Assembly (NCBI RefSeq): GCF_018129005.1
Contig: NZ_JAAEDL010000012.1
Span: 97,992 to 161,991, forward strand
DNA: 64,000 bases
Reading direction: 5' to 3'
From: Neoroseomonas eburnea
Lineage (GTDB): Bacteria; Pseudomonadota; Alphaproteobacteria; Acetobacterales; Acetobacteraceae
Numbering within the stretch: position 1 is the first letter of the stretch; the number at the start of each line of letters is the position of its first letter. Made by a program: the position numbers and the translations under genes. Shown in pieces: positions 7,039 to 14,851 of this stretch. The notes beneath the pieces were generated by a model. That model was not told the origin of the DNA. It saw only the letters and a list, made by a program, of their open reading frames with translations, and did no database searches.

Positions 7039-9963
7039 TCAGGCCACGAGGAACTGTTCGGGCGTCGTCGTCCTGAAGTCGAGCAGGGTGACGGTGCTGC
7101 CGTCGTCGAAGACGAGGACGGTGTCGACCCAGCTGTCGCCGCCCACATGCTCGATGCGCGAGGATTCCAGGCTGAGGCCGCCATCGAGGCGGATCGAATC
7201 GATCTTCCGGAAATCGACGACGATGTCGTTGCCACCGCCAGGACCGAAGACGAAGATGTCCGCGCTCTTGCCGCCGATCAGGACATCGTCGCCCTCGCCG
7301 CCCGCGAGGGTGTCCTCGCTGCCGCCGCCATCCAGCGTGTCGTTGCCGGCGCCACCGCGAAGCGCGTCAGGCGCATCCTCGCCGAAGAGCAGGTCGTCGC
7401 CTTCATCGCCATCCAGCAGGTCGAAGCCGTGGCCGCCGTGCAGCGTGTCCTGGCCTTCACCGCCCTTCAGGCTGTCATTGTCCTTCTCGCCCATCAGCAG
7501 GTCGTTGCCGAGCCCGCCTTGCAGCTGGTCGTGCCAGTTGCCGCCGCGAAGGACATCGTCGTCTGCGCCGCCATCCAGCACGTCGGCACCGATGCCGCCG
7601 TCCAGCGTGTCGTTGCCGGCACCGCCATCCAGCCTGTCGTTGCGCTCGCCGCCGGACATCGTATCGTCGCCGAGGCCGCCCGCGAGGCTGTCCGCCCCGC
7701 CGAGGCCGGCGATGGTGTCATCGCCGTCGCCGCCGGTCAGGCTGTCGGCGCCGCTCGTCCCCTCCAGCAGCTTCGATTCGGTCGCGGCCGCGGTGAAGGT
7801 CCAGCTCGTCTTGTCGGTGATGCCGGCGAAGGCGTTGCCGGTCGTGCCGGCAGCGGTGCCTTCACCCTGCACGACGATGTCGTCGATGGCCCACCACCAG
7901 TTGTTGCCGGCCTCGATCATGCCGAACCGGATGATGACCTCGCTCGCGCCGTCCGGGTTGTCGAGCTGGGCCCTCACCGTCTCGTTCGTCGCGCTGGGCT
8001 TGTAGTCGGCGGAGCTGGAATCGGAGTCGAACGCCAGAACCTCGGTCCAGGTCACGCCGCCGTCGTAGGAGACCTCGATATTGCCCTTCTGGGTCCCTTC
8101 GGCGCGCCAGCTCGAATCGAAGGTGATCGTCGCGGTGCCCGCCTCGACGCCCGCGAGCGAGATGGTCGGCATGGAGATGTAGGCATTGAAGAGGTTCGAG
8201 CCGACATCCGCGCTGCCGTCGTCATACTCGTCAGGATCGGCCACCAGCACCGCGCCCGATGCGTTCGTGAAGCTGCTGCGGCTCTGGTCACCCGCCGTGG
8301 TGATCCAGGAGTTCTTGTCCATCACCGTCCAGCCGAAGAACTCCACGGGACCGCCCGCAGGGGTCGTGGTGTTGTCCTGCGTCCAGCCCGCCGGCGGGGT
8401 GCTGCTGAAGTCGGTGCCATCGCCACCGCCTTCCGTGGGGCTCACGAAGGGCCCGAGCCCGACGCTCTCGAAATCCTCGGTGAACAGCGTGATCAGGTTC
8501 GAGGTGTCGCGCAGGGCGCCGGGATCGACCTGCACATAGTATTCCGCCCCGGCCTCCAGCGTGCCGGCCAGGTCGACCGTGACCGTGTCGCCGTCGATGG
8601 TGACGCGCGGATCGGTGATGGCGACGGTTTCGAACACGCTGTCGTCCGATGCGCGCCGCACCACGATGTCGCCCTCACCCGCGACCACGTCCTCGTCGAA
8701 GCGGATGGTGAGATCGGCGCCGGTCGGAACCGCCTCCGCGTCATCCGCCGGCGTCAGCGCGACGACCTGCGGCGCGGCCAGATCGGCTTCAGTGGTGAAG
8801 TTCCAGGTGGTCTCATCGCTGATGCCGAAGAAGGCGTTGGTGCCGTCCGTGAAGGCGCCCTCGTCGATCTTCACGTAGTAGTCGGTCAGCGCCGCCAGCG
8901 TGACGGGCAGGCCGATCGTGACCGTGTCGCCGCTGACGGTGACCGCGCCCGAGGTCACATCGACGGTGGCGACGACGCTGTCGTCCTCCGCGCGATGGAC
9001 GGTGATCGTGCCCGTCCCGATCTGGACCTCCTCGCTGAAGCGGATCGACAGGTCGGTGTCGAGGGTCACGCGCGCCGCGCCGTCCACCGGCGTGAGGATG
9101 GCGTCGATGGTGGGCGGCAGCGGGTCGGCCGCACCTTCGAGCAGCGAACCGCTCTGCAGCCCATCCGCGTTCAGCGTGAAGGAGATGTTCAGGAAGTCGA
9201 GGATCGTCGTGAGCACGGAGGTCGCGGGCACGGCGTCCGAGAAGGTCGCGAGTTCCTCATTGGCGGCGATGAAGGTCCGCCGCTCCATGTCCGTCTGCTC
9301 GCCATGCCCCGATCCGGTCGCCGGGTCGCGGCCGTGATCGGTGGAGACGATGACGAGCCAATCCTCATCCGGGTTGGCCGCCTCGCGGGCCTCGACGGCC
9401 GCCAGGATCTCGGCCAGCTGCGCGGAGACGGTGATGATCGACTGGTTGTAGGCCTCGCCGAAGCCGGAGCTGTGCCCAGCCCCGTCCACGTCGTCGAGCT
9501 GCAGGAACATGAAATCCGGGGCAACAGTGTCGATCAGGTCCACCGCCTCGTCGGTGACTGCCTGGTCAGACAGGCCGCTCATCGCATAGTCGATGATGCC
9601 GGCGTCCACATCGGCCGAGAAATGCCCGGTGTTGATGTCGTCCCAATGGACGATCGAGGCGATCGTCGCGTCGGGAAGCGCACCGTCGATGATCTCGAAG
9701 ATGCTGTCGACCTCGGCGTCGATCGCCTGGCCGTTGTTGCTGGTGACGCCGTGCTGTTCGGCCCAGACGCCCGTCAGCAGTGTGGACCAGCCGGGGCCGC
9801 TGACCGTTGGCTGTTCCGTGGAGGTCCCTTCGGCCCCGCCGGTGTAGCTCTCGACGATATCGAGGCTGTTGAGTGCTTCCGCTTCGCCCTGCAGGCCGAG
9901 CAGCAGGAATTGTTCCAGCTGCAGGCCGTCGATCCCGACGAATACGACGTGCTGTTCTGACAT
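7039..9963 (-). CDS. RTX-type secreted alkaline-phosphatase-superfamily phosphodiesterase with Ig-like domains
   Basis: This is a 974-residue multidomain exoprotein. Residues 1-275 are an alkaline-phosphatase-superfamily (type I phosphodiesterase) domain. Metal and catalytic candidates are D12, S55 in SGPGWSTLLTG, D160 and H164 in DVDGAGH, D209-H210 in STDHGR, and H220. Residues about 281-392 form a Big_5/SbsA Ig-like domain. A second such domain begins near 394 and is interrupted at 489 by a roughly 215-residue jelly-roll-like insert (about 490-703) before finishing near 727. Residues 744-905 are 18 uninterrupted nonapeptides of the GGxGxDxLx type, which bind calcium. The C-terminal tail resembles the uncleaved type I secretion signal, and there is no N-terminal signal peptide, as expected for that route. 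An AAGAGGA ribosome-binding site precedes the ATG. No type I secretion genes are nearby. The substrate (phosphodiester, phosphonate or sulfate ester) is unknown. Confidence 0.87.
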   Translation of the reverse strand: MSEQHVVFVGIDGLQLEQFLLLGLQGEAEALNSLDIVESYTGGAEGTSTEQPTVSGPGWSTLLTGVWAEQHGVTSNNGQAIDAEVDSIFEIIDGALPDATIASIVHWDDINTGHFSADVDAGIIDYAMSGLSDQAVTDEAVDLIDTVAPDFMFLQLDDVDGAGHSSGFGEAYNQSIITVSAQLAEILAAVEAREAANPDEDWLVIVSTDHGRDPATGSGHGEQTDMERRTFIAANEELATFSDAVPATSVLTTILDFLNISFTLNADGLQSGSLLEGAADPLPPTIDAILTPVDGAARVTLDTDLSIRFSEEVQIGTGTITVHRAEDDSVVATVDVTSGAVTVSGDTVTIGLPVTLAALTDYYVKIDEGAFTDGTNAFFGISDETTWNFTTEADLAAPQVVALTPADDAEAVPTGADLTIRFDEDVVAGEGDIVVRRASDDSVFETVAITDPRVTIDGDTVTVDLAGTLEAGAEYYVQVDPGALRDTSNLITLFTEDFESVGLGPFVSPTEGGGDGTDFSSTPPAGWTQDNTTTPAGGPVEFFGWTVMDKNSWITTAGDQSRSSFTNASGAVLVADPDEYDDGSADVGSNLFNAYISMPTISLAGVEAGTATITFDSSWRAEGTQKGNIEVSYDGGVTWTEVLAFDSDSSSADYKPSATNETVRAQLDNPDGASEVIIRFGMIEAGNNWWWAIDDIVVQGEGTAAGTTGNAFAGITDKTSWTFTAAATESKLLEGTSGADSLTGGDGDDTIAGLGGADSLAGGLGDDTMSGGERNDRLDGGAGNDTLDGGIGADVLDGGADDDVLRGGNWHDQLQGGLGNDLLMGEKDNDSLKGGEGQDTLHGGHGFDLLDGDEGDDLLFGEDAPDALRGGAGNDTLDGGGSEDTLAGGEGDDVLIGGKSADIFVFGPGGGNDIVVDFRKIDSIRLDGGLSLESSRIEHVGGDSWVDTVLVFDDGSTVTLLDFRTTTPEQFLVA

Positions 9964-10458
9964 TCGAAATCCTCTTGATTCGCGAACGATCGCCGCAGTT
10001 CGGGCAATCAGGCCGAGCAGTAGCAGCGATACATGTCATGGCATTGAATTCGACGTGACAGTTTCCCTCCTGCGGTGAAAGGTCCGCCGGCTGCTGCATC
10101 CCGGGCCCCGCGATGCCGTGCGGCATGCTTCGCAGCCGGACGTGTCGTGGACGATGGGCGTGTTTCCGGTCGCGCACTTGCTCGACTGGGGGACGGACCG
10201 GCAGCAGCCAGGGAGAACGACGCCTGACCGCGGTCGACGCCTGGTGCGCGGCCAGTGCGTCCGGGGCCACGCGCCAGCCTACGTCGGCATCATACGAGCG
10301 GCACGAGTTCCTGACTCGTGCCGAGGCCGCGAACGCGGCTCGCCGGTGGTCCGGCGAAGCCAGGCAAGCCGGAGGTTTGCGCCCGGCGTCTGAGGGCAGG
10401 AGAAGCCGGATACCATCGGTCGCGAATCGCGGCCCTTGGTATCAGGCCAGGCCTGCGA
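9964..10458. other. intergenic region between RTX gene and glycan locus
   Basis: This 495-base gap separates the start of the leftward RTX gene from the stop of the leftward glycosyltransferase gene. The first 100 bases are less GC-rich than their surroundings and probably hold the RTX gene promoter. The right part contains three consecutive hairpins, described separately. No convincing coding sequence or RNA gene is seen. Confidence 0.5.
10299..10356. repeat. cluster of three adjacent hairpins
   Basis: Three stem-loops follow one another. The first is CGGCACGAGT/ACTCGTGCCG with a 5-base loop (10299-10323, perfect 10-base stem). The second is GCCGC/GCGGC (10326-10339). The third is CGCCGG/CCGGCG with a TGGT loop (10341-10356). 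They lie about 100-160 bases beyond the stop of the leftward glycosyltransferase gene. They could protect or terminate its transcript, although no T-run follows. Confidence 0.6.
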
Positions 10459-12996
10459 TCACCTCAGGAAGCTCCGCGCGTAGAAATCCTCGTCCCATGC
10501 CGGCAAATGCCCGGTCGGAAGCCAACGCGGCGCGGTACGCATCCTGTCCCGCACCAGGGTTTCGAACCACGTCACGACGGACCGTGGATCGGCCTGCTCG
10601 GGGGGCATCAGCCAGGTGGAAGGCCGCCCCTCGACGCGCTCGGGGATCGCGCCGACTCCGGTCGCGAGGATCGGCAGGCCGAGCAGCATGCAGTCGGACA
10701 AGGCGAAGCTGTGGGTCTCGGGCGCGCGAAACGGCAACCAGGCCAGATGCGGCCGGAGCTCGCAGACGAGCGGATTCAGCATCTCCTCCGCAAAGCCTCC
10801 GAGGAGGCGGATCGTGCCGCTGCTCTGCAGCGACACGGGCAGGCGCGCGAGGTCTTCGCCGAGGCAGAGCAGCTGCAGCTTCAGGCCCCGCGCCTCGGCC
10901 AGCCGGGCGACCGCCGCGATGTCCTCGATGCCCTTGTGCGGGGCGAGACGACCGAGGCACAGCACGCGCAACGCCTCGCCGTCGGCGAGGTCCGGCGCCT
11001 GGATGGCGAAGTTGCGCGGATTGCCCGGCTCCGGCAGCTGGGCCGCGATGATCGGCAGCCCTCCCGACAGCCGCCCGGCACGCCAGGCGAGGTCGCGGCT
11101 GCAGGCGATGCGCCGGTCCGCCTTGCGCAGGAGCAGGCGCGGCGGACCGCGGCGCCGCGCCGGATGGTCCGGGTCCTCCAATGCCGCGTCACCGACGAAC
11201 CGGCCGTCCTCATCCGTCAGATGCGCGCCGTTCGCCACGAGGTGGTAGTCGAGGAGGGTGACGTCGAAGGGCACCGCCATGGCATCGAGGAAATCCTCGA
11301 TCCAGCGGTCGAAGCCGATCGTGTGCAGCACGTGGACGCGCTCCACTCCGAGGGCGCGCAAGGCCATGACCGGCGCGTCGAGGCCTTCCGACGCGACGTC
11401 CCATTCCAGTTCCGCGATGTCCGGCGCCTGCGAGCCGAGCCGGAACAGCCGCTCGTCCACGCCCCAGCCGTAGAGGAGGTTCACCCTCTCACCGAGCCAG
11501 CGCCCGAGCGTCTCGACATACCGCAGGGTTCCTCCGCCCCAGTCGTGCAGCAGCATCAGGATCGTGGGGCGTCGCGGATCGGGCATCCTTGCCAGCACGG
11601 GCCGATCAGCGATGTGCATGCGAAGCGGGGCAGGCACCGGGGGGCGCGGAATCGACCGGGGCAGGGCAGGCGCCGGCGGAACGTCGGATGGCCCGATGGT
11701 CCGGCCAAGGCGCGCCAAGACCGCGGCGGTGGCGGCAGCATTCGCGGCAGGCCCGGCATATGCCGCCTTCAGCGCATCCCGGTCGAAGACCGCGGCGCAC
11801 AGGCCGGGCCCGGGCGGAGCGATCCAGGCTTCCGACGCGCCCGCTGCGACGGCGCGCAGGCCTTCCACGAGTTCTGCGCCGGGCGGCAGTCCCTGTGCGT
11901 CGAGGATGACCGACAGCCTTTCCTCGCCGCTGCCGAGCGCGGCTTCCAGCAGCAGCGCCGCGCTCGGATGCTCCCCGGTCCGGACGACCGTGGCAGTCGC
12001 TGCCGTTCCTGGGCATTCGACGGACAGGGCGGGAGCACTGTAGTGCCGCTCATCCGTGACCGTGACGCGTCCCGGCCGAAGACCAGCGTCCAGGACAAGC
12101 CGCATCGCGCGGGCGACATCGTCGGGCCCGGCCGGCCGGCGCACCACCAGGTCGGCGCCGAAGGCGCCCATCGCGGAACGCAGGCGCGCCTCCAGGAAGC
12201 GCCGCGCGCCGTGATATGGTGCGTGCCGCAGCGTGGCGCCGGCCCTGCGAAGCCGCCTCAGCCGATCGGCCGGCGTACCGCCGAGACTCTCCAGATGTTC
12301 GAGCAGCGACACCCAGAGCAGGCTCGCTTCCTCGATATGCCGCGCCATGCGGGAGCCCTGGCCGCCGTGCTGGCGTTGCCGCACCAGCGCCCCGGGAACC
12401 GGCAGGAAGGGATGGCGCAGCGCGAGGCGATGCCACAGCGCATAGTCCTGCGTTGTGGGCAGCCCGGGGTCGAAGCCGCCGGCTTCCTCCAAACTGCGGC
12501 GGGGAACGATCATGGTGCAGCCGTTGAGCCGTCCCTCGAGGACCGCCCAGATTCCGTTGCCGACTTCCCCGTCATCCGCGAAGCCGTCGGTATGCCTGGC
12601 GCGCCCGAGAAAGCGGCCGGCCCGGTCGATCTGATCGGCATCGCCGAAGGAGACCATCGGAACGGGGCGCGCCATCAGTGCCGTGACGTGCCGAGCGATG
12701 CGTTCGGGATGGTAGAGGTCGTCATGGCTGAGCCAGGCGAACCAGTCCCCGCGCATGGCGGCGATGCCGGTGTTGAGCGCGGCGGCGACACCGCCGTTCG
12801 GCTGCGCGATCAGCCGCACGGAATCGCCGAAGAGCGCAACGGCGCGCTGCGTCGCGCCGCCGTCATCCGACCCGTCGTCGACGACGATGACCTCCGTCTC
12901 CGGCCAGGACTGCGCGAGCGCGCTCTCGACTGCCTCGGCGACGAAATCGGCACCGTTGAAGACCGGGATGACAATCGAGACCAGTTCACGGGTCAC
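10459..12996 (-). CDS. two-domain glycosyltransferase (GT2 fused to GT4-like)
   Basis: This 845-residue cytosolic protein joins two glycosyltransferase modules. The N-terminal GT-A (family 2) part shows VSIVIPVFNG, VIVVDDGSDDG and WLSHDDLYHP, the last two being the nucleotide-binding Asp region and the DxD-like metal site. The middle has a degenerate linker. The C-terminal GT-B part (from about residue 440) begins TILMLLHDWGGG and contains LCLGRLAPHKGIEDI, the donor-binding start of family 4, and SDCMLLGLPILATGVG. The gene starts with GTG that overlaps the stop of the next upstream gene by four bases (GTGA). The fusion suggests the addition of two sugars in sequence to a surface glycan or protein. 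Donors and acceptor are unknown. Confidence 0.88.
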   Translation of the reverse strand: MTRELVSIVIPVFNGADFVAEAVESALAQSWPETEVIVVDDGSDDGGATQRAVALFGDSVRLIAQPNGGVAAALNTGIAAMRGDWFAWLSHDDLYHPERIARHVTALMARPVPMVSFGDADQIDRAGRFLGRARHTDGFADDGEVGNGIWAVLEGRLNGCTMIVPRRSLEEAGGFDPGLPTTQDYALWHRLALRHPFLPVPGALVRQRQHGGQGSRMARHIEEASLLWVSLLEHLESLGGTPADRLRRLRRAGATLRHAPYHGARRFLEARLRSAMGAFGADLVVRRPAGPDDVARAMRLVLDAGLRPGRVTVTDERHYSAPALSVECPGTAATATVVRTGEHPSAALLLEAALGSGEERLSVILDAQGLPPGAELVEGLRAVAAGASEAWIAPPGPGLCAAVFDRDALKAAYAGPAANAAATAAVLARLGRTIGPSDVPPAPALPRSIPRPPVPAPLRMHIADRPVLARMPDPRRPTILMLLHDWGGGTLRYVETLGRWLGERVNLLYGWGVDERLFRLGSQAPDIAELEWDVASEGLDAPVMALRALGVERVHVLHTIGFDRWIEDFLDAMAVPFDVTLLDYHLVANGAHLTDEDGRFVGDAALEDPDHPARRRGPPRLLLRKADRRIACSRDLAWRAGRLSGGLPIIAAQLPEPGNPRNFAIQAPDLADGEALRVLCLGRLAPHKGIEDIAAVARLAEARGLKLQLLCLGEDLARLPVSLQSSGTIRLLGGFAEEMLNPLVCELRPHLAWLPFRAPETHSFALSDCMLLGLPILATGVGAIPERVEGRPSTWLMPPEQADPRSVVTWFETLVRDRMRTAPRWLPTGHLPAWDEDFYARSFLR

Positions 12997-14204
12997 GCGG
13001 CGCTCCTCCCCGGCGCGGCGGCGATCACCTCGCGATAGGCGGCCTTCGCCCTGCCGCCATTGGCGCCGATGTCCCAGCGGGCCTCGACGGTGGCGCGGTT
13101 GCGCGGCGCTGCGGCATCAACCAGGGCATCCTCCGCCGCTGCGCGGGCGATCGCCTTGGCCAGGCCGGCGACATCGTGGGGCGAGACGACAAAGCCATCC
13201 CGTTCCGCTTCCAGCCATTCGAGCGCGCAGCAACTCTCAGAGACGATCGGGAAGGCGCCAAGGGCCATGGCTTCCAGCAGCGTCGTGCCGATTCCGTCGG
13301 AGATGCCGCAGGAAACCATCATGCGCGCCGCGCCCATCCGGGCCAGCGCCGCCGCGTGATTGGGCATCCAGGGTTCCGCGCCGATGTCGAGGCCGTCCGC
13401 CGCGGCGATCCTCGCCGCCATGTCGCGCACGACGGGGGAGGCGAGCAGGACACGGATGCGGTGACGCCGCAGGGCGGGCGCCGCGAGATGGATCGCCGAC
13501 AGTGCGTGCAGCGCGCGCCCCGCCCAGCCGTGATAGCCCTTCACCAGGATGAGCCGCCGCCCTGAGGGGGGCGCGAGCGCCTCCAGCCGCGGCAGAATGG
13601 TGACATCCACGCCGCCCGAGGCCGGTTGCGCCGGCAGGATGCGGCCGTCGAAGCCCAGGCCGCGCAACAGCGGCACGTCGCGCTCGCACTCGTTCAGCGC
13701 CGCGTCGATGCGGGCGGCGATGGCCTCCAGCACGAGGCGGTGTTCGGCCAGGCGATGATAGAGAAAGATGTCGCTCCCCCAGTTGGAGAGCAGCCATGGC
13801 GGGGCATCTCCGTCGAGGCGTGCATGGGCGACGAGGCAGGCATAGCCTGCAAGCTGGATCTCCATGGAATGGAGCAGAAGCGGCCGCAGGACGCGCACGG
13901 CGCGGGCCACGGTGGCCCCACGCACGATCGCGTCGCGATCAAGGAAGCCGATCGGCGCCGGCAGATCGTCGGCCGCGAACTCCGGACCTTCGGGTTGGGC
14001 GGCCCAGACCCCGATCGCATCGCGCGGCATGACGAGAAGGTCTGACAGCGCGCGGACCGGCCAGGTCCTGCCGAGTTCCGGGGCGAGTTCCGCCTTGGTA
14101 GCGGGGATCAACACCAGCGGCCATTCGCCATGGACCATCCGCATCCAGCGCGCCGTGTGCACGCTGTCGGGCAGCGCCACGACGAGGATTGGACGCCCAC
14201 TCAT
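12993..14204 (-). CDS. glycosyltransferase family 4-like protein
   Basis: This 403-residue protein has the GT-B layout. The N-terminal half starts ILVVALPDSVHTARWMR and contains LLSNWGSDIFLY, a motif of family 4 relatives. The C-terminal donor-binding half has SCGISDGIGTTLLEAMALG and FPIVSESCCALEW followed by GFVVSPHDVAGLA, the usual E-x7-E-like donor region. No membrane segment is seen, so it acts at the cytosolic membrane face. The ATG overlaps the stop of the upstream small gene by four bases, and its own stop overlaps the 845-residue gene. The three genes are thus one leftward transcription unit of the glycan locus. The sugar transferred cannot be inferred. Confidence 0.85.
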   Translation of the reverse strand: MSGRPILVVALPDSVHTARWMRMVHGEWPLVLIPATKAELAPELGRTWPVRALSDLLVMPRDAIGVWAAQPEGPEFAADDLPAPIGFLDRDAIVRGATVARAVRVLRPLLLHSMEIQLAGYACLVAHARLDGDAPPWLLSNWGSDIFLYHRLAEHRLVLEAIAARIDAALNECERDVPLLRGLGFDGRILPAQPASGGVDVTILPRLEALAPPSGRRLILVKGYHGWAGRALHALSAIHLAAPALRRHRIRVLLASPVVRDMAARIAAADGLDIGAEPWMPNHAAALARMGAARMMVSCGISDGIGTTLLEAMALGAFPIVSESCCALEWLEAERDGFVVSPHDVAGLAKAIARAAAEDALVDAAAPRNRATVEARWDIGANGGRAKAAYREVIAAAPGRSAA

Positions 14205-14662
14205 GCAAGAGGCTGCCGGGGCGGGAGATGCCGCAGCATGCGTTCTGCCAGAAAGCCCGGATCATGCGCAGCACGCGCGAGCAGCAGCGTGCCGGGCGGG
14301 GCGTCGTCGGATGGGAACTGCAGCGGCACAAGCACCGGCACCCCGGCGGCAGCGGCCTGCGCTAGCGGCAGGTGATCCGCCCCGGCGACGGCGATCGCGA
14401 CGAACAGCGCCGCGCCCGGCAAGACGTCTTCCGGCGCCCGCAACGTCGCGCGGACATTCAGCCCGGTTTCCCAGCGCAGCGATTCGATGGCAGCGCGCAT
14501 CGGCGGCTCCTCCGCATTCATCACTTCGACACACGTGCCGCGCATATGTGGGGCCGCCAGATGCAAGGCGGAGAGAAGCAGCAGACCGCGTCCGCGATCG
14601 CTGTCCTCCCCGTCGACCACCAGGCGCGGTGCCGACCCGGCGCCGGAACCCATCCTTGCCAT
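14201..14662 (-). CDS. half-length glycosyltransferase-like protein (donor domain only)
   Basis: About 153 residues. The protein aligns with the C-terminal donor domain of the 403-residue neighbour: LLLLSALHLAAPHMRG here matches LHALSAIHLAAPALRR there, and the later hydrophobic strand with AQAAAAGVPVLVPL matches LEAMALGAFPIVS. The N-terminal acceptor half is missing, and the conserved Glu motif is weak. It is therefore a truncated paralog, perhaps a duplication remnant or a partner subunit. I chose the ATG at 14662, which follows AGAAGGGGG. An in-frame ATG at 14701 exists, but the extra codons (AGG, CTT, CAT, CAA, GCA) are AT-rich and unlike coding DNA here. It overlaps the next gene by four bases. 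Confidence 0.6.
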   Translation of the reverse strand: MARMGSGAGSAPRLVVDGEDSDRGRGLLLLSALHLAAPHMRGTCVEVMNAEEPPMRAAIESLRWETGLNVRATLRAPEDVLPGAALFVAIAVAGADHLPLAQAAAAGVPVLVPLQFPSDDAPPGTLLLARAAHDPGFLAERMLRHLPPRQPLA

Positions 14663-14851
14663 CGCGCCCCCTTCTGCTTGATGAAGCCTCGTATGATCCA
14701 TCCCATGTATCGCTCAATAGTTGAATTTTCATTAGTCATGTTGCTTACGAGTTGTATTCCCGGCAAGGTCGAGGCCCCCGACTCGGGGCAATGAGGGCAG
14801 CAGACAAGGGATGATTGGTCCAGCGACGACAAGACATCGGACGGCCGCGCC
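14663..14851. promoter_or_regulatory. AT-rich divergent control region of the glycan locus
   Basis: The stretch from about 14690 to 14765 is strikingly AT-rich against a roughly 70% GC background, and it lies between the leftward and rightward gene strings of the glycan locus. It is the natural place for divergent promoters. A plus-strand TTGAAT and a minus-strand TTGAGC could serve as -35 elements, but no clean -10 box pairs with them, so no single promoter is claimed. Confidence 0.5.

Noticed and set aside
6793..9960. A 1055-codon open frame on the plus strand opposite the RTX gene
   Set aside because: It is the antisense of the RTX gene, whose repeats and GC-rich third positions keep the opposite frame free of stops. 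Its translation is low-complexity (Val, Ala, Asp, Arg) with no domain, while the minus-strand protein has clear domains.
10318..13038. A 906-codon plus-strand frame across the glycosyltransferase gene
   Set aside because: Composition is Arg/Gly/Ala/Gln-rich without motifs, and it is antisense to an evident two-domain glycosyltransferase.
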